The notes under the pieces were generated by a model, which made no database searches, was not told where the DNA came from, and saw only the letters and a list, made by a program, of their open reading frames with translations. Positions 50,990 to 61,419 of a stretch of 64,000 nt of DNA are shown here, in pieces. The first letter of the stretch is position 1. Each line of letters opens with the position of its first letter. The DNA is taken from NCBI RefSeq assembly GCF_902806315.1, contig NZ_CADCWD010000033.1:19802-83801 (forward strand). The letters run 5' to 3'. This DNA is from an uncultured Sphingosinicella sp. (lineage in GTDB: Bacteria > Pseudomonadota > Alphaproteobacteria > Sphingomonadales > Sphingomonadaceae). The position numbers were made by a program, and so were the translations under genes.

Positions 50990-51709
50990 TTAACTCACCA
51001 CGATGCAGGTTTCGCCCGCCACTTCGAGGCGGCGGCAGATGTCGCGGGCGCCGGGGCCGCTTGCGCGAAGGCGGTAATAGGTCTTGCCCTTCACGTTGGC
51101 GGTCATGACGCTCTGGCTCAGCGGCGCCAGATACTTGAACCGGCCCGACATCGCCTTCCATGCGGAGTTGGCGGTCGCGGCGCTGTCGAAGGCGCCGAGC
51201 TGGATCGTCGCGCCGCCGCCGGCGGCAGCCGCGGGCTGCGCGGCCGGAGTTGCGGCTGGAGCCGGGGTCGGGCGCGCCACGGCAACCTGCGTCGGCGTCG
51301 CGGCAGGAGCCGGCTGCGCCGCCTTGGGCTGAGCCGTGACCGGAGCTTCCGTCACTGCATTCACGTTGATCTTGCCCTTGGGCTCGGCGCCTTCGCTGGC
51401 GGCCAGAGCGGTTCCGCCCTGTCCTTCCACCTTCATCCCGCCGGGATCGCTGGGCTTCACCTTGTAATCGCCCTGGGGCGCGGCGATCAGCGTGTCGTCC
51501 GCCCCGGCACCCGGCGCGGCGTCGCCGCCGTCGTTGCCGCGATTGCCCATCCAGAAGAGCCCGCCGACGATCAGCCCGATCGCCACCAGGCCGATGACCA
51601 CGAAGGCAATCAGCTTGGCTGCGGAGGGACCATCGCGAGTCTCGTCCTCGTCGACTGCCTCCAGCCAGGGAAGCCGATCATCATCGTCGGCCCGAACATC
51701 CGTCATCAC
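50990..51709 (-). CDS. SPOR-domain protein, single-span
   Basis: A 239-residue bitopic protein: an acidic N-terminus, one transmembrane helix (about residues 31-52, LIAFVVIGLVAIGLIVGGLF), a Pro/Ala-rich linker (PAAQPAAAAGGG) and a C-terminal SPOR domain (TIQLGAFDSAATANSAWKAM ... YYRLRASGPGARDICRRLEV). SPOR domains bind denuded glycan strands at the septum. It overlaps argS by four bases and precedes nagZ, the usual alphaproteobacterial order. Confidence 0.88.
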   Translation of the reverse strand: MMTDVRADDDDRLPWLEAVDEDETRDGPSAAKLIAFVVIGLVAIGLIVGGLFWMGNRGNDGGDAAPGAGADDTLIAAPQGDYKVKPSDPGGMKVEGQGGTALAASEGAEPKGKINVNAVTEAPVTAQPKAAQPAPAATPTQVAVARPTPAPAATPAAQPAAAAGGGATIQLGAFDSAATANSAWKAMSGRFKYLAPLSQSVMTANVKGKTYYRLRASGPGARDICRRLEVAGETCIVVS

Positions 51710-53436
51710 TGCATCTCCTCCGCTGCGGCCACCCCCATAAGTCCAAGGCCATTACGGATTATTTGCCCGATTGCGGAAGCGAGTTCCAGCCGTGCCCGGG
51801 TCAATTCGGGACTCTGTGCCAATAAAAAACGCCTGGAAGGATCATCGTTACCTTTGTTCCAGAGCGCGTGGAACGCGGCGGCCAAATCATTGAGGTAAAA
51901 AGCGATCCTATGGGGCTCGTGCGCCATCGCCGCAGCCTCGACGATGCGCGGATATTGGGCGGCCACCTTGACCAGCGACAGCTCGTCCTCGTCGAGCAGG
52001 CTGAGGTCCGATTCACCGGACAGGTCGAACCCCTCCTCCTTCGCCTTGCGGTGCAGCGAGGAGATCCGGGCATGGGCATATTGGACGTAGAAGACCGGAT
52101 TGTCGCGCGAGGCTTCGACCACCTTTGCGAAGTCGAAATCGAGCGGAGCATCGGCGCGGCGGGTGAGCATGATGAAGCGGACCACATCCTTGCCGACCTC
52201 CTCCACCACTTCACGAAGGGTCACGAAATTGCCGGAGCGCTTCGACATCTTCACCGGCTCGCCGGCGCGGAACAGGCGCACCATGTTGACGATCTTCACG
52301 TCCAGCTCGACGCGACCGTCGGTGAGCGCCCGCACCCCGGCCTGGATGCGCTTAACCGTGCCGGAATGGTCGGCGCCCCAGATGTTGATCAGCTGGTCAG
52401 CCTTGCCCGCCTTCTGCAGATGGTAGGCGGCGTCGGCCCCGAAATAGGTCCAGCTGCCGTCCGATTTCTTCATCGGCCGGTCCTGGTCGTCGCCGAACTG
52501 GGTAGAGCGGAACAGGGTGAGTTCGACCGGCTCCCAATCTTCCGGGGTCTCGCCCTTCGGGGCTTCCAGCTGCCCCTCGTAGATCAGCCCCTTGTCGCGC
52601 AGCGTCTGAAGCACGCGATCGGCCGCGCCGCTGGCTTGCACATCGGCCTCTGAGGCGAAAAGATCGTGGTGGATGCCGAGCAGGGCGAGATCGGAGCGGA
52701 TCAGCTCCAGCATCGCGTCAACGGTGCGGCGGCGGAAGAGCTGAAGCCATTCGCTTTCGGGTGCAGCGGCGTAGCGATCGCCAAACTCCTCGGCGAACTT
52801 CCGGCCGACGGGCACCAGATAGTCGCCCGGATAGAGACCTTCCGGAATGTCGCCGATGCTCTCGCCCAGCGCCTCGCGGTAACGAAGCCAAGCCGAGCGG
52901 GCGAGCGTATCGACCTGCGCGCCGGCATCGTTGACATAATATTCGCGGGTGACGGCATAGCCGGCATGTTCGAGCAGGGCGGCAAGCGCATCGCCCACCA
53001 CCGCGCCCCGGCAGTGGCCCATATGCATCGGCCCGGTGGGGTTGGCCGAGACATATTCGACGTTCACCCGCTGGCCCTGGCCGAGCGCGGAGCGGCCATA
53101 GGCCTCTCCGCCCACGAGAATGGCCCGCAGCTCGTCCTGCCAGATTGTCGGGCTCAGGCGGATGTTGATGAAGCCGGGGCCGGCAATCTCCGTCCTTTCG
53201 ACTTCGGCAAGCTCATCGAGCTTCGGAGCGATCAGCCCGGCAAGCGCGCGCGGGTTGGTCTTGGCGCCTTTGGCGAGCACCATCGCCGCATTGGTCGCGA
53301 GATCGCCATGGGCGGCATCGCGCGGCGGCTCAACGGCGACATTCCTGCGCTCCAGACCCGCCGGCAGCTGCCCTTCGGCTTCGAGACTGTCGAGAACCGC
53401 ATCGATATGCGCGGCAAAGCGGGCGTAGAGGGTCAA
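51706..53436 (-). CDS. argS: Arginyl-tRNA synthetase
   Basis: Class I synthetase (576 residues). The HIGH-type motif is SANPTGPMHMGHCRGAVVGD, KMSKRSGNFVTLREV is the KMSKS loop, and the C-terminal anticodon-binding DALR domain begins near PVFYVQYAHARISSLHRKAK. Length normal. Start at 53436 gives MTLYARFAAHIDAVLDSLE. Confidence 0.97.
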   Translation of the reverse strand: MTLYARFAAHIDAVLDSLEAEGQLPAGLERRNVAVEPPRDAAHGDLATNAAMVLAKGAKTNPRALAGLIAPKLDELAEVERTEIAGPGFINIRLSPTIWQDELRAILVGGEAYGRSALGQGQRVNVEYVSANPTGPMHMGHCRGAVVGDALAALLEHAGYAVTREYYVNDAGAQVDTLARSAWLRYREALGESIGDIPEGLYPGDYLVPVGRKFAEEFGDRYAAAPESEWLQLFRRRTVDAMLELIRSDLALLGIHHDLFASEADVQASGAADRVLQTLRDKGLIYEGQLEAPKGETPEDWEPVELTLFRSTQFGDDQDRPMKKSDGSWTYFGADAAYHLQKAGKADQLINIWGADHSGTVKRIQAGVRALTDGRVELDVKIVNMVRLFRAGEPVKMSKRSGNFVTLREVVEEVGKDVVRFIMLTRRADAPLDFDFAKVVEASRDNPVFYVQYAHARISSLHRKAKEEGFDLSGESDLSLLDEDELSLVKVAAQYPRIVEAAAMAHEPHRIAFYLNDLAAAFHALWNKGNDDPSRRFLLAQSPELTRARLELASAIGQIIRNGLGLMGVAAAEEMQ

Positions 53437-53504
53437 GGGCCGGTCCGTTCGCGAAAGGAAAGGCGCGGCTTAGACGAAGCGGCCGTCGATTTGAAGCGCA
53501 GGAG

Positions 53505-54158
53505 CTAGCGCCGCGCAAGGCGATGGATGGCGCGGTTCTCATGCACGTAACGGCCCCCGGCCACGTCACTCAGCACCGTCACGATCGCATCGGCGACGAC
53601 ATTGCCTCCGATCGCTGCGTAGCGGTCCAACGGCCCCTGCAGGAACAGGTTCGCCACCGGGCTCACCAAGATACCGAGGCGCTCGCCAAGGCGTCGCTCC
53701 CCGCCGCGCTCCCCGCGGAGCAGGCCCGGACGAAAGATGTCGAGGCGATCGAACCCGATCTTCGCCAGTTCGCCGTCCACCTCTGCTTTCAGCTTCAGGT
53801 AGAAATTACTCGAGCCAGCATCGGCGCCGACCGATGAGACGGTGATCATGTGCCGAGCACCGCTCTCGTGAGCGGAGAGTGCGAAGGCGATCACCGCGTC
53901 GTGATCGACCGCCCGGAACGCCGCCTCGGAGCCGGCCGCCCGCATTGTCGTTCCAAGCGTGGAAATGGCAATTTCGGCCGAGAGGTTCGCTGCGATCTGC
54001 GGCCACTCGGCAATGGGAGCCACATGCTCGTGCCAACCCGCACCCGTGCGCCCGCTTGGACGGCGCAGGATGGCGTGGACCTCCGCTTCCCTCGCCAGGA
54101 GGCGATCGACGACCTGCTTGCCGATAAGCCCGGTTGCGCCGATCATCGCAATCCGCAT
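53505..54158 (-). CDS. NAD(P)-binding Rossmann-fold oxidoreductase
   Basis: A 217-residue protein with the nucleotide-binding start [20 protein letters not shown] and a short-chain/NmrA-like body: IAISTLGTTMRAAGSEAAFR, ARHMITVSSVGADAGSSNFY and LKLKAEVDGELAKIGFDRLD with IFRPGLLRGERGG. The SSVGAD...Y/K pattern resembles the HTATIP2/TIP30 group. Substrate unknown. The start ATG overlaps the dgt stop (ATGA), so it is coupled to dgt. Confidence 0.85.
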   Translation of the reverse strand: MRIAMIGATGLIGKQVVDRLLAREAEVHAILRRPSGRTGAGWHEHVAPIAEWPQIAANLSAEIAISTLGTTMRAAGSEAAFRAVDHDAVIAFALSAHESGARHMITVSSVGADAGSSNFYLKLKAEVDGELAKIGFDRLDIFRPGLLRGERGGERRLGERLGILVSPVANLFLQGPLDRYAAIGGNVVADAIVTVLSDVAGGRYVHENRAIHRLARR

Positions 54159-55324
54159 CAGAAGCCTTCCGGCAATTCCACAGGGCCGATGAGCTCGCGA
54201 TAGAGACGCACCGCATAACGGTCGGTCATCCCCGCGATGAAGTCCCCGATGGCCCTGGCGGTGCTGACGGGCGAGGGATTGGTGGGCTGCCAAAGGGGCG
54301 GCAGCAGTCGCGGATCGGCGCGATAGGCTGCGGCAAGGCCGGCCACCACCCGCTGCGCCGCGACGCGCACCGCCTCCACTTCAGGCGCCTTGTACATTCG
54401 TTGGTAGAGGAACGCCTTCAGCGTCCGCTCATCGCCCGACATTTCGTCCGAGAAGCCGGCGAGGGCGCCGGGATGGTGGCGCACGTCGTCCGCGGTTTCG
54501 ACCCCCGAGGCTGCGACACGGCGGCCGGTCTCGACCAGCACGTCGTTAACCATCAGCCCGATCTGGTGGCGGACCAGTTCAGGCAGCAGCCGATCGGCAT
54601 CGACATCCGCAAAGCGCCCCCGCACGGCCTCCCAGCAGCGGGCGATGAGCGGCACGTCCAGGAGATCGTCCAGCGTGAACAGCCCGGCTCGCAACCCGTC
54701 GTCCACGTCGTGATTGTCATAGGCGATGTCGTCGGAGACGGCGGCGATCTGCGCTTCGAGGCTGGGCCAGGTGCCAAGGTCCAGCGGGAACTCGCCATTG
54801 GCCTCGGCAAGCGCCCAGCTCGGCTGCGGCACGGGGCCGTTATGCTTGGCGAGGCCCTCCAGCGTTTCCCAGCTCAGGTTGAGGCCGGCATGGCGGGGAT
54901 AAGGCGTCTCGAGCCTGGTCAGCAGCCGGAGCGTGTGCGCGTTGTGGTCGAAGCCGCCCGCATCGGCCATCGCGGCCTGCAGCGCGTCCTCACCCGAATG
55001 ACCGAATGGCGGGTGGCCGATATCGTGTGCGAGGCAAAGCGCCTCCGTCAGATCCTCATTGAGCGCCAGAGCGCGGGCGAGCGTCCGCCCGATCTGCGCC
55101 ACTTCCAGGCTGTGGGTCAGGCGGACGCGAAAGTGATCGCCGTCCGGAGCGACGAAGACCTGCGTCTTGTGGCGAAGGCGCCGGAACGGAACGGAGTGGA
55201 TGATCCGGTCGCGATCGCGCTGGAACGCGTCTCGCGGCCCTCGCGTCTCGCCTGCGCCGGGCTCGTCGTGAAGGCGCCCCCGCGTTTCCGGCGGGTCCGA
55301 CGCATAGCGGGCCAGCGGCCTCAC
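54158..55324 (-). CDS. dgt: dNTP triphosphohydrolase (dGTPase-like)
   Basis: A 388-residue HD-domain enzyme that hydrolyses dNTPs to nucleosides and triphosphate. The HD metal motifs are [40 protein letters not shown] and later [13 protein letters not shown]; the Asp in [18 protein letters not shown] completes the site. Start: GTG at 55324, whose GTGA overlaps the stop of the upstream SPOR gene; an in-frame ATG at 55369 would overlap it by 49 bases. It regulates dNTP pools. Confidence 0.92.
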   Translation of the reverse strand: MRPLARYASDPPETRGRLHDEPGAGETRGPRDAFQRDRDRIIHSVPFRRLRHKTQVFVAPDGDHFRVRLTHSLEVAQIGRTLARALALNEDLTEALCLAHDIGHPPFGHSGEDALQAAMADAGGFDHNAHTLRLLTRLETPYPRHAGLNLSWETLEGLAKHNGPVPQPSWALAEANGEFPLDLGTWPSLEAQIAAVSDDIAYDNHDVDDGLRAGLFTLDDLLDVPLIARCWEAVRGRFADVDADRLLPELVRHQIGLMVNDVLVETGRRVAASGVETADDVRHHPGALAGFSDEMSGDERTLKAFLYQRMYKAPEVEAVRVAAQRVVAGLAAAYRADPRLLPPLWQPTNPSPVSTARAIGDFIAGMTDRYAVRLYRELIGPVELPEGF

Positions 55325-57381
55325 TGGGTCGCGAGCTTCACGATCTCCTGACCTTGCGCGCTGGTCCATGGCACGGCGACTATATTCGCCTTTGCCAGCG
55401 CATTCACCAAGGTCTGTGCTTCTTTTTCGTCTGCGAACGGGCCGACGAGCACGCGGTTGCTCGAGCGGAATGCCGCCTTCCAGGCGGTCGTATCGCCGAG
55501 CAGCTTCGGCGCCTTCGCCTTGAGGCGCTTATATTCGCTGACGGTCAGCTTCTCGGGGGCGCTGGCGATCTGCACCCACTGGCGGCTCGGCGCGCCGTCC
55601 ACGGCGGCTACCTTCTTCGCCGGCTCGAGCTTCGGCGCAGCCTTGGGAGCGGCCTCGGCGAGCTTGATCGCCGGCTTCGTCTCTTCCGAGGGGAGCGCCC
55701 GGATCGTGGCCGCGATATCTGCCAGGCCCGAGGAAATGCCGGTCGCCGCCGGAGCTTTCGGGGGCGTGGCTTCCACAATGGCCGAAGGGACCGGCGGGGT
55801 CACGGAGGTGACCGGCGCGGTGGTTGGAGCCTGAGCCGAGGAGGTGACGGTGGAGGCAAGCACATTCGAGAGGCTGCCGGAGGGGGCGGCGGACGCGTTC
55901 GGCGTCGGTCCCGCCGCGACCTGGATGCTCGGCGACGTCGTTGCGATGTTCGGCAGCAGGTTCGCCGGGCCGCTCTGCGTCACTGGCGCAATGGCTGACG
56001 GAAGCGAAGCGCCGGCAGGCGGCCCCTGGACCGCAGCCGCGCTCGTCCGCACCGCAGCGGCATCGGCGAACTGAGTGGGAGCGGCAAGCGGAGCGCCGAC
56101 CCCCGAATTCTGTGGGGGCGCAGTCCCGGCCTGCGTCGCCGCGGGCGCCGTGTTCACGATCGGCCTCTGAACCGGAGCAAAGGATTGCACCGGCCTCGCA
56201 ACCGACGCCCGCGCGAGCGGATCATTGACTTGGGACAGTGCCGGCCGGCTGTTCGCAATCGTCGCGACACGCCCCGGCGCCTGGCCGGGCGAAGCAACCC
56301 GCGTATCCGCTCGGGCGATCTGCGTGGGCTGCTGCTGGGCGGATTGACGCGACTCCCGACGAGGGCTCGGGCCGGAGCCGCGCAACATGGCACGCTCTTC
56401 GGCGAAGCTCATTTCCGATTGGCGGGGGACGGGGCGATTTCGAACAGGAGCGGCGGCCGGTGCCGGCGTGGGCGTTGCCCGCGGCGTCGGCGTCGCTTGG
56501 AGCGGAGTGCTGTTGCGGTTCAAGGAGTAGGTGGGGGTAGCGATCGTCTGCGAAAGACTGGGGCTGAGACCGGCATATTGCTGCGGCGCTTGAGCGACCT
56601 GGAAGCCCTGCCCGTCGCCGGGGAAATGGCCGAAATGGACGGCGGCCGCGCGGTCGGCCGGACGCAGCGAAGGCAAACGGGAAAGAAAGGGCTGCATCGC
56701 CGCCGCCTGGGTGGGCATCAGCGTCCGCACCGTCTCGGTCGCTCCGTTCGCATCGCCGGTCAGCGCCAGCACGAAGGCGCGGACGCGCCAGCCGGCGCGG
56801 TCCTGCCGGCGCAGCTGGGGCTCGATCGCCGCCAGCGCACCGGCGCGGTCGCCGGTGATCGCCTTGGACAGCGCCATGCGGCGGCGCAGCTCGTCATTGT
56901 CGTTGGTGCGCATCGCCAGCGCATAGTCGCGCTGCGCCTGGGCCGGGTTGCCGAGGAGGTCGTTGGCAAGTCCGCGATCGGAGGCGAACTCGCCCTCCGG
57001 CGTGCCGAGCGCGCGCGCATCCTCGAAGAATTTGAGGGCGGCCTGCGCCTGCTCCATGGCCAGGAACGAAGAGCCGAGCCCCGCCTTGACGCGGCCGTCG
57101 CGCGGCGCGATTTCCTCGGCGCGGGCGTAGAAGGTGGCCGCCGCCTGTGCGTCGCCCAGCTCCAGCGCAGCCTTTGCCGCACCCGTCAGGGCGCCAAAGT
57201 TGCGCGGGGATTCCGCCAGGGTGCGGAGGTTCCGCGACAGCGCCGCGCCCGGATCTTCCTGGTAGATGGGCATGCCGTAGCCGGCCTGCGCCACCGAGGG
57301 GCTTGCCGCGGATAGGGCGAGGCCGCCCGCGAGCAGGGCCATGCCGAACCGGAGCTGCGTCTTGAGCTGATGCGAGGTCAT
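55321..57381 (-). CDS. Secreted TPR-SPOR protein
   Basis: A 686-residue envelope protein. A signal peptide (residues 1-33, [20 protein letters not shown]) is followed by a TPR-like helical region of about 40-230 ([40 protein letters not shown]), a long Pro/Ala/Thr-rich disordered linker and a C-terminal SPOR domain ([20 protein letters not shown] ... [20 protein letters not shown]). It probably binds septal peptidoglycan through SPOR and partners through TPR. Start 57381 opens the signal peptide. It is the first gene of a run with dgt. Confidence 0.88.
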   Translation of the reverse strand: MTSHQLKTQLRFGMALLAGGLALSAASPSVAQAGYGMPIYQEDPGAALSRNLRTLAESPRNFGALTGAAKAALELGDAQAAATFYARAEEIAPRDGRVKAGLGSSFLAMEQAQAALKFFEDARALGTPEGEFASDRGLANDLLGNPAQAQRDYALAMRTNDNDELRRRMALSKAITGDRAGALAAIEPQLRRQDRAGWRVRAFVLALTGDANGATETVRTLMPTQAAAMQPFLSRLPSLRPADRAAAVHFGHFPGDGQGFQVAQAPQQYAGLSPSLSQTIATPTYSLNRNSTPLQATPTPRATPTPAPAAAPVRNRPVPRQSEMSFAEERAMLRGSGPSPRRESRQSAQQQPTQIARADTRVASPGQAPGRVATIANSRPALSQVNDPLARASVARPVQSFAPVQRPIVNTAPAATQAGTAPPQNSGVGAPLAAPTQFADAAAVRTSAAAVQGPPAGASLPSAIAPVTQSGPANLLPNIATTSPSIQVAAGPTPNASAAPSGSLSNVLASTVTSSAQAPTTAPVTSVTPPVPSAIVEATPPKAPAATGISSGLADIAATIRALPSEETKPAIKLAEAAPKAAPKLEPAKKVAAVDGAPSRQWVQIASAPEKLTVSEYKRLKAKAPKLLGDTTAWKAAFRSSNRVLVGPFADEKEAQTLVNALAKANIVAVPWTSAQGQEIVKLATQ

Positions 57382-57498
57382 GCCAGGATTAAGCCCGGCA
57401 AAACCTGTATCGGCAATGACCAAGCCCCTGATTCTGCGTCCGGGCGGTGCAGCGCGGCGGTGAGCGGGTGCGTCACCCAGGGAACCAAGTTCGACGCG

Positions 57499-57538
57499 CC
57501 AAAAAGAAGAACCCGGCGGCACGGGGCCGCCGGGTTCC
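57499..57538 (-). terminator. Rho-independent terminator of ftsZ
   Basis: On the minus strand AACCCGGCGGC and GCCGCCGGGTT (11 bp, perfect) around a 5-nt loop, followed by CTTCTTTTT. It begins 47 bases after the ftsZ stop. Confidence 0.88.
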
Positions 57539-57582
57539 TGGTGCGTGGGCTCGCCCCCTCCCGCTCGAAGGGGGAAGCTAAG

Positions 57583-59088
57583 TCACTGATTGTTCTGGCG
57601 GTTCAGGAAACGCGGGATGTCGAGCGGGTCGCGGCCGTTGGCGCGGGTCGGCGCCTGCGGCTCTTCGTCGACCTGCGCCTTGGCGGCGCCGCGAGCGATG
57701 TTCGACATGCGCTCGAACAGGGTGCCACCCTCGCGGCGGACGGTCGGCTGCGGAGCCTCTTCCACCGCCGGACCGATCCAGCTGCGGTTGCCTGGCACGT
57801 TCGCGGCTTTCGGCTGCTCCGCTTCCATCATGCTGCCGGCATCGAGCAGGAGCTCGTCGCCGCCGTCATTGGTGTCGTCGAAGCTGACGCTGACCGGCAT
57901 GCTGAGCAGATCGGGCTCGGCTGCCATGACCGGGGCCGGCTGCGGCGCTTCGGCGAGCGGCTCGGGCGCAGGCTGCGGAGCCGGAGCGGCCTGAGCCATC
58001 GGAGCGGGCGCGGCAGCGACGGGAGCCGCGACCGAAGCGGTGCCCGGGGTCCTGATCGGCTCCACGGCGCGGGACGCGCCCGGGAAGGCGAACACCTTCG
58101 CCGGAGCGGCCGGGGTCTGGATCTCCGCATCGATGCCGGTCGCGACAACCGACACGCGGATCTTGCCTTCCAGGTCGTTGTTGAACGCCGAGCCCCAGAT
58201 GATGTTGGCGTCGGGATCGACCAGCTCCTTGATGTGGTTCGCGGCCTCGTCGACCTCCATCAGGCGCATGTCCTCGCCGCCGGTGATCGAGATGATGACG
58301 CCCTTGGCGCCCTTCATCGACACGCCGTCGAGGAGCGGGTTGGCGATCGCCTGTTCGGCGGCTTCGATGGCGCGGTTGTCGCCCGAGGCTTCGCCGGTGC
58401 CCATCATCGCCTTGCCCATTTCGCCCATCACCGAGCGCACGTCGGCAAAGTCGAGGTTGATGAGGCCGGGCATGACCATCAGGTCGGTGATGCCGCGAAC
58501 GCCCTGCTGGAGGACCTCGTCGGCCATCTGGAACGCTTCCTTGAAGGTCGTGTTCGGGTTCGCAATCCGGAACAGGTTCTGGTTCGGAATAACGATCAGC
58601 GTGTCGACATGCTGCTGCAGCTCTTCGATGCCCGCATCGGCCGAACGGCCGCGGCGCGTGCCTTCGAACGCGAACGGCTTGGTGACGACGCCGACGGTCA
58701 GGATGCCCTTGTCGCGCGCGGCCTTGGCGATGACGGGAGCAGCGCCGGTGCCGGTGCCGCCGCCCATGCCGGCCGCGATGAAGCACATGTGAGCGCCCTC
58801 AAGCGCCTTTTCGATATCGGCTATCGTCTCTTCGGCGGCCGCCTTGCCGATCTCGGGACGCGAGCCCGCGCCGAGACCCTGGGTGATCTTGAGGCCGAGC
58901 TGGATGCGGTGATCCGCCTCGGACGAATTCAGCGCCTGCGCGTCCGTGTTGGCGACGAGGAAATCGACGCCCTGAACATCGCTCTTGATCATGTTGGCGA
59001 TGGCGTTGCCGCCCGCGCCGCCGACGCCGATCACGCTGATCCGGGGCCGAAGTTCGTCGACTTCCGGCCGGATGAAATCGATGCTCAT
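57583..59088 (-). CDS. ftsZ: Cell division protein FtsZ
   Basis: Tubulin-like GTPase forming the Z-ring (501 residues). The N-terminal GTPase has [20 protein letters not shown], the tubulin signature in [20 protein letters not shown] and the T7 loop ([20 protein letters not shown]). After the globular part (about residue 320) there is a Pro/Ala-rich linker of about 160 residues, and the conserved C-terminal peptide [15 protein letters not shown] that binds FtsA. The linker length is typical of alphaproteobacteria. MipZ (8166) is its regulator. Confidence 0.98.
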   Translation of the reverse strand: MSIDFIRPEVDELRPRISVIGVGGAGGNAIANMIKSDVQGVDFLVANTDAQALNSSEADHRIQLGLKITQGLGAGSRPEIGKAAAEETIADIEKALEGAHMCFIAAGMGGGTGTGAAPVIAKAARDKGILTVGVVTKPFAFEGTRRGRSADAGIEELQQHVDTLIVIPNQNLFRIANPNTTFKEAFQMADEVLQQGVRGITDLMVMPGLINLDFADVRSVMGEMGKAMMGTGEASGDNRAIEAAEQAIANPLLDGVSMKGAKGVIISITGGEDMRLMEVDEAANHIKELVDPDANIIWGSAFNNDLEGKIRVSVVATGIDAEIQTPAAPAKVFAFPGASRAVEPIRTPGTASVAAPVAAAPAPMAQAAPAPQPAPEPLAEAPQPAPVMAAEPDLLSMPVSVSFDDTNDGGDELLLDAGSMMEAEQPKAANVPGNRSWIGPAVEEAPQPTVRREGGTLFERMSNIARGAAKAQVDEEPQAPTRANGRDPLDIPRFLNRQNNQ

Positions 59089-59199
59089 TACGCTACGCTC
59101 CCCTTGCCACGCACGCCCGCTCGAGCGGTGCTACAACTGCTTGAATCACATCTGATTCGGCCGATCCAGCGAAAAGTTAACGGCCGATTCAAATTCCTG
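59089..59199. promoter_or_regulatory. ftsZ upstream region with three GANTC sites
   Basis: GANTC occurs at 59143, 59154 and 59186 in this 111-base gap, and TTAA at 59177 and 59200 (spacing does not fit a CtrA pair). In Caulobacter, GANTC methylation by CcrM activates ftsZ; the same control is inferred. Confidence 0.55.
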
Positions 59200-60471
59200 T
59201 TAATAACCGCTCCGGAAGGCCGAAATGAGCCGCTGGACCACGTTCCCGCCCTCCTGCTTGGGCGCCGCCGAATGGCTGGTCGCCGTTTGCCGGATATCGA
59301 TCTCCTTCGACGCCGCGAACTGCGCAAGGCCGGCAAGCGTGGTAAACGCCGGACCGCTATGTGCGTCGGGCAGACCGGGCATTTTCGGCCGGCCGACCCG
59401 CACGGCGCGGCCGAGCACGCCCTGCGCGTAATCGGCGATCCCCTTGAGCTCCGATCCGCCGCCGGTCAGCACCACCTGCCGCCCGAACGGGCCTGAGAAG
59501 CCGAGCTCCTTCAGCGCGTTCGCAATCTCGCCCATCAGATGTTCGAGCCGCTGGCGGATGACGCCGATCAGCTGAGCGCGCGTGATGCGGACCGTCTCGG
59601 TGCCCTCTTCCTGGCTTGCCACCGGGTTGACGTCGATCATGTCGTGATTGTCGCGCGGAGAGGTCGTCGCCGAACCGTAGAAGCACTTCATGCGCTCCGC
59701 CTCGCCCCGCCGGGTGCCGAAAGCGGACGCGATGTCGTCGGTGATGTCGATCCCGCCCATCGGCAGCGACTTGAGGCCGACCAGCATGCCGCCCGCGAAC
59801 ACCGACACGTTGGTCACGCCGGCTCCAAGCTCGACAAGCGCGACGCCGAGCTCGCGCTCCTCTTCGCTGAGGCAGGCCTTGCCCGCAGCCACGGGCGAGG
59901 CGACGATCGCTTCCACGCCGAGATGCGCGGAGCGGACGCAGAGGTCGAGATTCTTGACCGGCGACGGCTCCGCCGCGACGACGTGGATGTCCACCGCCAG
60001 CTTGTCGGCATGGAGGCCGAGCGGCTTTTTCACGCCCTGCAGCCCGTCGAGCGTGTAGAGCGCCGGCAGCGCGTGCAGCATCATCCGGCCCTGCGCGTCG
60101 ATCGATTGGCGCCCTGCGGTCAGCAACTGGTCGACATCCTGCTGCTCGACCTGCCGGCCGCCAATCTCGAGTTCGACACTGGCAACCGTGCTGACAAGGC
60201 CGCCGGCGGAAAAGCCAACGAACACCTGGTCGATGTTGAGCCCTGCGATCCGCTCCGCCTGCTCCACCGCCTCGCGGATGGTGGCTTCGGTGCGCTCCAT
60301 ATCCGCGACGAAGCCGCGGCGCACGCCGCGGCTTTCACGCTGGCCGGTGCCGAGGATCTTGAGCTCCCCATTTTCGCCTGGCTCGGCGATGAGGGCGCAG
60401 ACCTTGGACGAGCCGATATCGAGCGCGGTGACCAGCTTGCGGGCTGGAGGAGGCGACGTCCTGTTCCTCAA
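59200..60471 (-). CDS. ftsA: Cell division protein FtsA
   Basis: Actin-like membrane anchor for the Z-ring (423 residues). Seen: LVTALDIGSSKVCALIAEPG (phosphate 1), ERELGVALVELGAGVTNVSV (phosphate 2), PFGRQVVLTGGGSELKGIAD (adenosine) and a C-terminal amphipathic membrane helix NVVQRLISAFRSGY. It lies between ftsQ and ftsZ. Confidence 0.97.
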   Translation of the reverse strand: MRNRTSPPPARKLVTALDIGSSKVCALIAEPGENGELKILGTGQRESRGVRRGFVADMERTEATIREAVEQAERIAGLNIDQVFVGFSAGGLVSTVASVELEIGGRQVEQQDVDQLLTAGRQSIDAQGRMMLHALPALYTLDGLQGVKKPLGLHADKLAVDIHVVAAEPSPVKNLDLCVRSAHLGVEAIVASPVAAGKACLSEEERELGVALVELGAGVTNVSVFAGGMLVGLKSLPMGGIDITDDIASAFGTRRGEAERMKCFYGSATTSPRDNHDMIDVNPVASQEEGTETVRITRAQLIGVIRQRLEHLMGEIANALKELGFSGPFGRQVVLTGGGSELKGIADYAQGVLGRAVRVGRPKMPGLPDAHSGPAFTTLAGLAQFAASKEIDIRQTATSHSAAPKQEGGNVVQRLISAFRSGY

Positions 60472-60480
60472 TGCGGGTCC

Positions 60481-61419
60481 TTAAATAACGGTTGCGGGGT
60501 CGACCGGGCCGGTCTGGGCGGGCGCGGGCGGCGGAGGCGTGGGCTCGTTCGGGATCACCGTGCCGGGCTGGCTCGATACGCGGACGATGAACTTGCCGGG
60601 GACGCGCATGTCGAAGCGGACCAGGCCGCGGCCGAGCAGCTGCGTCATCTTGTCCATGCGAGCGAACTGGACGAGCGCCTTCTGTGCCGTCTCCCGTCCT
60701 TCCGGCAGCGCCAGCACCTCGCCCGACTGGAACCTCAGATCCCAGCGTCGCCCGCCGACCCAGGACGCGCCCGCGAGCTGGGGCTTGAGGTGCGGTGCGG
60801 CGGTGACAAGCTGGTCGAGGTCTCCGGTATGGCGGTTGGCTGCGGGACCGATCACCAGCGGCAGATCGGGCATGGCGTCGAGCTGGACCGTCTCCAGCGG
60901 AACGCCGGCCTTGTCGATCAAGGTGAGCTGCTGGTTGTGCTGCCAGATGGCGGCGGGCCGGCGCTCGACGATGTCGACGACGAGCGTGTCCGGCAGGCGG
61001 CGCGAAACGCGGGCCTCTTCCACCCACCCGAAGCGGAGCAGCCGCTCACGCGTGGCGTCGAGATCCACCAGCGGCATCGCCATCGAGGGTTGATCGAGCG
61101 CGACCGCATAGATGGGCAGGCGCTGCATGCGATTGAGCCCCTTGATCTCGACCCGCTTGACCGCGAACCCAGCCTCGCCGACGGCCTCGCCGGCGGCCAG
61201 GCCCGCCGCCTGGGGGATCTGGAAGGCGGTCAGCACCGCAAGCAGCAAAGCCAGCAGCATGCCGGCGAAGATCCACATGCTGACCTTTCGCACCGTCTCT
61301 GCCGGAAGCGGGAGCGCCTCCACGGCTCTGGGCGGCGCCTTGCGCGAGCCGCCCTTTCCGGCGCCCCTCCCCTTCGGAGCCGAACGAGTTTGAGTGCCGC
61401 GTGCGATCTTCGCGCTCAT
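60481..61419 (-). CDS. ftsQ: Cell division protein FtsQ
   Basis: Bitopic divisome protein (312 residues): a basic cytoplasmic tail rich in Lys/Arg/Ala, one transmembrane helix (about residues 46-68, MWIFAGMLLALLLAVLTAFQ), and the POTRA domain FAVKRVEIKGLNRMQRLPIY followed by VSRRLPDTLVVDIVERRPAA and GPAANRHTGDL. Overlaps ddl by four bases. Confidence 0.93.
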   Translation of the reverse strand: MSAKIARGTQTRSAPKGRGAGKGGSRKAPPRAVEALPLPAETVRKVSMWIFAGMLLALLLAVLTAFQIPQAAGLAAGEAVGEAGFAVKRVEIKGLNRMQRLPIYAVALDQPSMAMPLVDLDATRERLLRFGWVEEARVSRRLPDTLVVDIVERRPAAIWQHNQQLTLIDKAGVPLETVQLDAMPDLPLVIGPAANRHTGDLDQLVTAAPHLKPQLAGASWVGGRRWDLRFQSGEVLALPEGRETAQKALVQFARMDKMTQLLGRGLVRFDMRVPGKFIVRVSSQPGTVIPNEPTPPPPAPAQTGPVDPATVI

